A stretch of DNA of 64,000 bases. Origin: Streptomyces sp. PTY087I2 (GTDB lineage Bacteria; Actinomycetota; Actinomycetes; Streptomycetales; Streptomycetaceae). The stretch is taken from NCBI RefSeq assembly GCF_001687325.1, contig NZ_LZRD01000023.1, positions 51,032 through 115,031 of the forward strand, read 5' to 3'. Positions 57,825-64,000 of this stretch are shown here, piece by piece (position 1 is the stretch's first letter; each line of letters starts with the position of its first letter). The notes beneath the pieces were generated by a model, which saw only the letters and a program-made list of their open reading frames with translations, ran no database searches and was not told where the DNA came from. The position numbers and the translations under genes were made by a program.

Positions 57825-60800
57825 GCCTGCCGCCCCGCGTACTCGGTCGAGTTGCTGATGATGGTCCGGGCCAGGGTGGAGACTGCATCCTGAGCCGTCA
57901 TCATGTCTTCGTGCGTGCCCGGTGTGTGGGCCTGCTCCATGCCGTCGGGATACAGACGGCGCCAGTAGTCCGTGTACTCCTCGGCGCTGCCGTCACTGGC
58001 GTTCGAACCCTGATCGCCGAGACGTACGTCGTCGCTGACGACAAGCGTGCAGGGCGCACCCGAAACCGGCGGATCGTAGGACGCCACCGACTCCAGGAGC
58101 CCGCCGAGGGTGGCGTACGGGAGCCACTCGTCGAGCGTCGCGGACTCGTCCGGCACCTCCAGCGTGGAGGCGAGCCGGCGCAGCTCTCTCCCGGTCCGCG
58201 CCCGCTCCGCGCCCTGCTCCGTACGGCCCTTCTCCCAGAGGGCGACGGCCCGGTGATAGTCGGCCACGTAGCCCATCAGCCGGTTCCTGACGCCCGGTTC
58301 GATGATCGGCGGCTCGACCAGGTAGACCTGCCCGGTGTCCGCCGGGGCCTGCCGGGCCATCTCGTGGGCGATGACGGCCCCCAGCGACCAGCCGAGCAGG
58401 TGGTACGGGCCCTCGGGCTGGATCGCACGGATCTCCTCCCAGTACCGGGCTGCCAGCGCTTCGACGCCCTGGACGGTCTCCTCGTCCGGTTCCATACCGG
58501 GCGCCTGGATGCCGTACGTCCGGTACTCGTCGGCCAGCCGGCCCGCGAGTGTGGTGAACCAGTGGGCGCTGCCGCCGCTGGGGTGGACGCAGAACAGGTT
58601 CCGCCGGTCCGGCTCCCCGTCCTCCGCCGGCCGTCCTCCGCCGAGTTCGAAGGCGAGGGAGCGGGAGACCGTGCCCGCTCGGGAGAGCAGGTCCGCTGCT
58701 TCCGCGACCGTCGGGTACTGCATGACCGCGCGTACCGACATCGCGTATCCCGCGTTCTGAAGCCGCGTCGCCAGCCGCACGGCGCGCAGCGAGTGGCCGC
58801 CGAGCTGGAAGAAATCGTCGTGGACGCCGACCTGTTCCAGCCCCAGGACCTCGCTCCAGATGTCGGCGACGATCCGCTCCGTCTCGGTGCGGGGTGCCAC
58901 GAACTCGGTCTCCATCACGGGGCGGTCGCCCTCCGGCTGTGGCAGCGCCTTGCGGTCGACCTTGCCGTTCGGCGTGAACGGCAGCGCTTCCAGGAAGACG
59001 AACCAGCTCGGGATCATGTAGTCCGGCAGACTCTCGCGGAGACGGGCCCGCTGGCCCGCGACGGTCAGCTCACAGCCGGCGCCGGGTACGCAATAGGCCA
59101 CGAGCCGCTTGTCGCCGGGGGTGTCCTCACGGACCAGCACCACGGACGCGGCGACGTCCTCGTGGGCGGCGAGCGCTGACTCGATCTCGCCGAGTTCGAT
59201 GCGCAGTCCGCGGATCTTGACCTGCTGGTCGATCCGGCCGAGGAACTCCAGGTTCCCTTCGGGCAGCCAGCGCACCAGGTCGCCTGTGCGGTACACACGG
59301 TCCTCGGAACCGGCGGAGAACGGGTGCGGGACGAAACGCTCGGAGGTCAGCTCGGGCCGCTGCCAGTAGCCGCGGGCGACGCCCTCACCGCCGATCCACA
59401 GCTCACCGGGAACACCGACCGGCGCGAGGCCGCCGAAACGGTCCATCACGAACACCTCGGTGTTCGCGACCGGCGAGCCGATCAGCACCCGGTCCCTGAC
59501 GTCGGCGTACTCGTACAGCGTGCTGCAGACGGTGTCCTCGCTCGGTCCGTACGCGTTGATGAACACCCGCCCCGGCGACCAGGTGGCCAGAACGTCCGGC
59601 GGGCAGGCCTCGCCGGCCACCACGATCGTCCGGACGCTGCGCATCGCCTCCGTGGACACCCCAGCGAGCAGTGACGGCGACATCGTGACGGCGGTGACGC
59701 CGTGCCGGGCCACTGTCGTCTCCAGCGGCCGGCCGGGGAACAGGTCCTCGCGCGGAGCGAGCACCAGCGTCGCGCCCGCGCCCCAGGTGGTGAACACCTC
59801 GTACATCGAGGCGTCGAAGCTGGGCGACGCGAACTGCAGTACCCGGCTGTCGGAGTCCAGCCGCAGCTGTCCGGGCAGGTGCTCCGCCATGCTGACGGCG
59901 CCTTGGTGCTGGATCATGACGCCCTTGGGGGTGCCGGTGGATCCGGAGGTGTAGATGATGTACGCCAGGTCGTCGGGGCCGCTCCGCGGCGCGGGGTTCG
60001 TCTCCGGCCGGGTGGCGATGATGCTCCGGTCGGCGTCGAGAAGAACCTGGGAGGCGGTCTCCGGAAGTCGGCCGGCCAGGTGGGACTGCGTGACGACCAG
60101 CGGTGCCCGGGTGTCCCTGAGCATGAACTCGATACGGGCAGCGGGGTAGTCGGGATCCACCGGAACATACGCGCCGCCGGCCTTCATCACACCGAGCAGC
60201 GCCACAATCATGTCCGGACCACGGTCCACACACACCGTCACCAGATCACCGGCCTTGATGCCCCGAGCGATGAGATGGTGCGCGAGCCGATTCGCGCGAG
60301 CGTTGAGCTCGCCGTAGGTCAGGCGGGTGTCCTCGAAGAGGAGCGCGGTCGCGTCGGGGCTCCGGGTGGCCTGCTGCTCGAAGAGTTCGTGGACGGTGAT
60401 GTCGTTGCGGTAGGGGACGGTGGTGTCGTTGAAGGTGACAAGGAGTTGTTCGCGGTCTGCCGGTGTGAGGATGTCGAGTTCACCGACGGGTGCGCCCGGG
60501 TCCGCGACGACAGCGGCCAGCAGCCGGGTGTAGTTGCCGGCGAGCCTTTCGACGGTCGCCCTGTCGAACAGCTCCGGCGAGAAGAGAATGCGGCCCTCGA
60601 CGGTTCCCGTCGCCTCGTCGGCGTCCAGCAGGCAGACCAGGTCGAAGTTCGGTGTCTCTCCCCGTACTTCGATGGTGTCGAGGGTGAGTCCGGGAAGGGT
60701 CCAGGTGCTGTCGGGAACGTTCTGGAGAGCGAACATGACCTGGAAAAGAGCGTTGCGGGAGAGATCCCGTTCGGGGGCCAGCTCCTCGACGATCCGCTCG

Positions 60801-63800
60801 AACGGCAGATCCTGGTGAGCGTAAGCACCCAGAGCGGTCTCCCGGACCTGGCCGAGAAGATCCACGAAGGTGGGATTGGCCGTCAGATCGGCCCGCATGA
60901 CCAGGGTATTGACGAAGAACCCGACCAGATTCTCCACCTCGGCACGATTACGCCCCGCAATAGGCGTACCGACCGTGAACTCGTCCTGCCGCGACCAACG
61001 CGACAACAAGACCTGAAACGCCGCAAGACCCGCCATGAACAGCGAAGCACCCTGGCCGGAAGCCAGTCGCTGCAGACCGAGCGTGGTGCCGGCATCGATC
61101 GTGAAGGTGACAGCGTCACCCGCACGGGAACGGCGAAGCGGACGGGGCCGGTCGGTCGGCAGCTCCAGCGCCTCGACGCCCGCAAGGTTCTCGCGCCAGT
61201 ACGACAGCTGACGCCCCTCCCGCTCCGGGGTCAGCCACTGATGCTGCCACAGCGCGAAATCCCCGTACTGAATGGAGAGTTCGTCAAGCTGCGGCGCACG
61301 GGACTCGACCGCTGCCGTGTACAGCTCGCGCAGTTCATCGGTGAGAACGGAAGCCGACCAGCCGTCGGCCACGATGTGATGGATCACCATCATCAGCAGA
61401 TGCCGGTCATCCGCGAGCCGAACCACCACGACCCGCAACAACCGACCACTCGTGAGATCGAAGGGAACGCATGCCTTGCTGTCCAGGATGACGCGGGCCA
61501 GGGTTTCACGCTCGGCGCGGTCGCCGATGTGCCGCAGGTCGACAAGCTCGCTCCGTACCTCCCACGGCTCGCCCACGACCTGCACCGGCTCCTCCTCGGC
61601 ACCTGCGACGAAGCGGGTGCGCAGCACCTCGTGCCGGGCGACCAGACCGGAGAAGGCGGTCTCCACAGCAGCCAGATCGAGGCTGCCTTCGAGCTCGAAA
61701 CCGAAAGGGATCACGTACTCCGCGCTTCCCGGCTCCAGCTGGTCCAGGAACCACAGCCGCCGCTGGGCGAACGACAGCGGCACCACGGCCGTGCCGGCGG
61801 GGCGGCGCATGATCCCGATTTCCTGCTGCGTCGCTGCCTCGGGCTCGGCGGTCAGTGCGGCGACCGTACGCGCCTCGAAGAGCTGTCGGACGGTGACGTC
61901 TGTGCCGAGCGCCTTGTTGATCCGGGACACGAGGCGGGTCGCGAGGAGCGAGTGTCCTCCGAGCTGGAAGAAGTCGTCGTGCACGCCCACCTGGTCGAGG
62001 CCGAGGACCTCGCGCCAGATGTCCGCGACGATGCGTTCGGTCTCGGTGCGCGGGGCGGTGAAGCCGCCTTCGGCGATCTGGCGGGGCACGTCAGGGGCGG
62101 GCAGGGCCCTGCGGTCGACCTTTCCGTTCGGGGTGAGGGGCAGGGCGTCGAGGTGGACGAACCAGTTCGGGATCATGTAGTCCGGCAGGCTGTCGCGCAA
62201 CCGGTCCCGCAGCCCCGCGACGGCCGGTTCGCGATGGGGGGCCGGCACGCAGTAGGCGACGAGACGCTTGTCCCCCGGGGTGTCCTCGCGGACGACCACG
62301 ACGGTCGACGCGATGTCCTCCTGGGCGGCAAGAGCGGCTTCGATCTCCCCGAGCTCGATGCGCAGACCTCGCAGCTTGACCTGCTGGTCGATCCGGCCGA
62401 GGAACTCGATGTTGCCGTCAGGAAGCCAGCGCACCAGGTCGCCCGTGCGGTACACGCGGTCCTTGGGACCGGCGGAGAACGGGTGCGGGACGAAACGCTC
62501 GGAGGTCAGCTCGGGCCGATTCCAGTAGCCGCGGGCGACGCCGGGGCCGCCGATCCACAGCTCACCGGGGACGCCGACCGGCGCGAGGCCGCCGAAACGG
62601 TCCATGACCAGGGCCTGAGTGTTGGCGATCGGGCGGCCGATGGGCATCGTGGTGATCCGTGGGCCGTCCGGGGAAACGACGTAGCAGGCCGCGAAGACGG
62701 TGGTCTCCGTCGGGCCGTAACCGTTGACCAGGTTCTGCGGGGCGTACGGGCCTGCGACGAGGGCGTCCGCGACGGACCGCTCGACCGCGTCACCGCCGTA
62801 CATCACCGTCTTCACACCGGCCAGCAGGTCCGGGCAGTCGGTGACGTGCTGATTGAACAGCGGAGCCGTCAGCCAGATCGTCGAGACCGACCGCGCCCGG
62901 ATCTGCTCCCGCAGCCGCTCGGGATCGAGCACGACGTCCTTCGAGAGAACCGCGAGCGAGGCACCGGCGGTGAGAGCGCCCCAGCATTCCAGAGTGAAGG
63001 CATCGAAGGAGAAGTTGGCCGCCTGGGCAACGACATCCGCGGGGGTGATGTCCGCGAACCAGTTGTTGTCGACCAGTCGGCAGATCGACCGGTGCTGCAC
63101 CATCACGCCCTTGGGGGTGCCGGTGGATCCGGAGGTGTAGATGATGTACGCCAGGTCGTCGGGGCCGCTCCGCGGCGAGGGGTTCGTCTCCGGCCGGGTG
63201 GCGACAAGCGTGTTCCGATCAGCGTCGACAAGGATCTGAGGGGCGGCGGCGGGGAGCCGACCGGCCAGGTGGGACTGGGTGATGATCAAGGACGCCCGGG
63301 TGTCCGTGAGCATGAACTCCAGGCGGGCGGAGGGATAGTCCGGGTCGAGGGGGACGTACGCGCCGCCCGCCTTCAGCACACCGAGCAGCGCCACGATCAT
63401 GTCGATACCGCGGTCCACACACACCGCTACCAGGTCACCGGCCTCGACACCCTGAGCGATGAGGTGATGCGCGAGCTGGTTGGCACGGACATTGAGCTCC
63501 GCGTACGACAGTTCCTCCACACCGAACGTCACGGCCACCGCGTCGGGGCTCCGGGTGGCCTGCTGCTCGAAGAGTTCGTGGACGGTGATGTCGTTGCGGT
63601 AGGGGACGGTGGTGTCGTTGAAGGTGACAAGGAGTTGTTCGCGGTCTGCCGCTGTGAGGATGTCGAGTTCACCGACGGGTGTGCCCGGGTCCGCGACGGC
63701 AGCGGCCAGCAGCCGGGTGTAGTTACCGGCGAGCCTTTCGACGGTCGCCCTGTCGAAGAGCTCGGTGGAGTAGACGATTTCGGCCTCGATGGTGCCGTCC

Positions 63801-64000
63801 GTCTGCTCGGTGAGAAAGAGAGTGAGGTCGAACTTCGATGTCTGAGCCGCGACTTCGATGGTGTCGAGGGTGAGTCCGGGAAGGGTCCAGGTGCTGTCGG
63901 GAACGTTCTGGAGAGCGAACATGACCTGGAAGAGAGCATTGCGGGAGAGATCCCGTTCGGGGGCCAGCTCCTCGACGATCCGCTCGAACGGCAGATCCTG
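57821..64000 (-). CDS. nonribosomal peptide synthetase, last two modules with thioesterase (5' end off window)
   Basis: 2,059 residues are visible and the frame stays open to base 64000. Order: end of a C domain; A1 (core YTSGSTGTPKG near 63120); T1 (LGGHSL near 61960); C2 with HHIVADGWS near 61370 (active His motif, LCL-like); A2 (core motif near 59945); T2 (LGGHSL near 58805); TE with GWSLG near 58386 for hydrolysis or cyclisation. Reading by eye, A2 pocket residues are D-A-Y-T-V-A-A-V-C-K, near the Phe code DAWTIAAICK, suggesting an aromatic residue; A1 (D-A-L-?-M-G-G-V-F) is unassigned. No epimerase or MbtH is in view. Confidence 0.95.
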   Translation of the reverse strand, partial: QDLPFERIVEELAPERDLSRNALFQVMFALQNVPDSTWTLPGLTLDTIEVAAQTSKFDLTLFLTEQTDGTIEAEIVYSTELFDRATVERLAGNYTRLLAAAVADPGTPVGELDILTAADREQLLVTFNDTTVPYRNDITVHELFEQQATRSPDAVAVTFGVEELSYAELNVRANQLAHHLIAQGVEAGDLVAVCVDRGIDMIVALLGVLKAGGAYVPLDPDYPSARLEFMLTDTRASLIITQSHLAGRLPAAAPQILVDADRNTLVATRPETNPSPRSGPDDLAYIIYTSGSTGTPKGVMVQHRSICRLVDNNWFADITPADVVAQAANFSFDAFTLECWGALTAGASLAVLSKDVVLDPERLREQIRARSVSTIWLTAPLFNQHVTDCPDLLAGVKTVMYGGDAVERSVADALVAGPYAPQNLVNGYGPTETTVFAACYVVSPDGPRITTMPIGRPIANTQALVMDRFGGLAPVGVPGELWIGGPGVARGYWNRPELTSERFVPHPFSAGPKDRVYRTGDLVRWLPDGNIEFLGRIDQQVKLRGLRIELGEIEAALAAQEDIASTVVVVREDTPGDKRLVAYCVPAPHREPAVAGLRDRLRDSLPDYMIPNWFVHLDALPLTPNGKVDRRALPAPDVPRQIAEGGFTAPRTETERIVADIWREVLGLDQVGVHDDFFQLGGHSLLATRLVSRINKALGTDVTVRQLFEARTVAALTAEPEAATQQEIGIMRRPAGTAVVPLSFAQRRLWFLDQLEPGSAEYVIPFGFELEGSLDLAAVETAFSGLVARHEVLRTRFVAGAEEEPVQVVGEPWEVRSELVDLRHIGDRAERETLARVILDSKACVPFDLTSGRLLRVVVVRLADDRHLLMMVIHHIVADGWSASVLTDELRELYTAAVESRAPQLDELSIQYGDFALWQHQWLTPEREGRQLSYWRENLAGVEALELPTDRPRPLRRSRAGDAVTFTIDAGTTLGLQRLASGQGASLFMAGLAAFQVLLSRWSRQDEFTVGTPIAGRNRAEVENLVGFFVNTLVMRADLTANPTFVDLLGQVRETALGAYAHQDLPFERIVEELAPERDLSRNALFQVMFALQNVPDSTWTLPGLTLDTIEVRGETPNFDLVCLLDADEATGTVEGRILFSPELFDRATVERLAGNYTRLLAAVVADPGAPVGELDILTPADREQLLVTFNDTTVPYRNDITVHELFEQQATRSPDATALLFEDTRLTYGELNARANRLAHHLIARGIKAGDLVTVCVDRGPDMIVALLGVMKAGGAYVPVDPDYPAARIEFMLRDTRAPLVVTQSHLAGRLPETASQVLLDADRSIIATRPETNPAPRSGPDDLAYIIYTSGSTGTPKGVMIQHQGAVSMAEHLPGQLRLDSDSRVLQFASPSFDASMYEVFTTWGAGATLVLAPREDLFPGRPLETTVARHGVTAVTMSPSLLAGVSTEAMRSVRTIVVAGEACPPDVLATWSPGRVFINAYGPSEDTVCSTLYEYADVRDRVLIGSPVANTEVFVMDRFGGLAPVGVPGELWIGGEGVARGYWQRPELTSERFVPHPFSAGSEDRVYRTGDLVRWLPEGNLEFLGRIDQQVKIRGLRIELGEIESALAAHEDVAASVVLVREDTPGDKRLVAYCVPGAGCELTVAGQRARLRESLPDYMIPSWFVFLEALPFTPNGKVDRKALPQPEGDRPVMETEFVAPRTETERIVADIWSEVLGLEQVGVHDDFFQLGGHSLRAVRLATRLQNAGYAMSVRAVMQYPTVAEAADLLSRAGTVSRSLAFELGGGRPAEDGEPDRRNLFCVHPSGGSAHWFTTLAGRLADEYRTYGIQAPGMEPDEETVQGVEALAARYWEEIRAIQPEGPYHLLGWSLGAVIAHEMARQAPADTGQVYLVEPPIIEPGVRNRLMGYVADYHRAVALWEKGRTEQGAERARTGRELRRLASTLEVPDESATLDEWLPYATLGGLLESVASYDPPVSGAPCTLVVSDDVRLGDQGSNASDGSAEEYTDYWRRLYPDGMEQAHTPGTHEDMMTAQDAVSTLARTIISNSTEYAGRQA
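60353..60735 (-). repeat. in-frame NRPS module repeat, copy 1
   Basis: The C-to-A linker and end of the C domain (motifs NVPDSTWTLPGLTLDTIEV, ATVERLAGNYTRLLA, TVPYRNDITVHELFEQQATRSPDA) repeat 3,189 bp away at 63542-63924, an exact multiple of three, with long runs of identical bases. One module is thus 1,063 codons. Confidence 0.85.
63542..63924 (-). repeat. in-frame NRPS module repeat, copy 2
   Basis: Second copy of the segment at 60353-60735, with scattered differences mainly around 63765-63840 where the two C domains diverge. Confidence 0.85.

Noticed and set aside
1..64000. tRNA, rRNA, IS element, integrase or attachment site
   Set aside because: No tRNA-like cloverleaf, rRNA core sequence, transposase or integrase motif was noticed on reading the window; a dedicated search was not possible.

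Overview
The window is high-GC actinobacterial DNA and almost certainly a Streptomyces chromosome. Evidence: GC-rich third codon positions throughout; a core block of lone groEL, cold-shock gene, MoaD/ThiS sulphur carrier, threonine synthase, gpgS, otsA and otsB (44.8-52.7 kb) that I recall as a conserved Streptomyces neighbourhood; CebR-type sugar operons; XRE/DUF5753 and DUF6879 genes; a type I-E CRISPR repeat of the Streptomyces kind; and lasso-peptide and NRPS genes. The lasso core is the same as, or very close to, one I remember from the S. roseosporus/S. griseus group, but the species cannot be fixed from here.

Layout. 0-4.7 kb: end of an HD phosphohydrolase, a PQQ-propeller lipoprotein, a chloramphenicol-type MFS pump, a secreted acid phosphatase, and a small coupled pair (DUF4031 plus an unknown). 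4.7-8.3 kb: RpiR-family regulator, MurQ etherase and a PTS EIIBC permease, a probable N-acetylmuramic acid (cell-wall recycling) operon with a palindromic operator. 8.6-11.4 kb: reductase, Uma2 nuclease, stress-type small proteins, SMI1/KNR4-like protein. 11.4-20.7 kb: a beta-glucan utilisation regulon: LacI/CebR-type regulator, secreted GH81 endo-1,3-beta-glucanase, binding-protein-dependent ABC importer and GH1 beta-glucosidase, tied together by near-identical GAGAGCGCTCTC boxes. 20.7-23.9 kb: DasR-like box, DoxX protein, a frameshifted lipoprotein, a CYTH protein.

23.9-30.3 kb is the accessory part. It holds a compact operon of three tiny genes and an isoaspartyl-methyltransferase-like enzyme that looks like an imiditide-type (aspartimide) RiPP locus, divergent from a small protein/DUF6879/XRE operon. 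It also holds a HAD fragment, a hairpin-rich intergenic stretch, a winged-helix gene split by one in-frame TGA, and a 10-repeat type I-E CRISPR array with no cas genes in view. 30.3-36.9 kb: an NADPH-oxidoreductase/GNAT fusion with a MarR partner, DUF1772/TetR pair, PIG-V-like mannosyltransferase, SigE-type sigma factor with a coupled membrane protein, a GNAT and a Uma2 protein.

36.9-43.6 kb: a complete lasso peptide operon on the minus strand (precursor, cyclase C, RRE B1, protease B2, ABC exporter D), with a HEAT-like protein coupled behind the exporter. 44.1-52.7 kb: the core block, with a double CIRCE element before groEL and a SAM riboswitch before thrC. 52.7-56.0 kb: an MFS exporter, a 68-residue secreted peptide, a small unknown and a TrmB/LuxR-type regulator that may form a signalling unit. 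56.0-64.0 kb: a phosphopantetheinyl transferase, a PLP threonine/serine dehydratase and the last two modules plus thioesterase of an NRPS running off the right edge.
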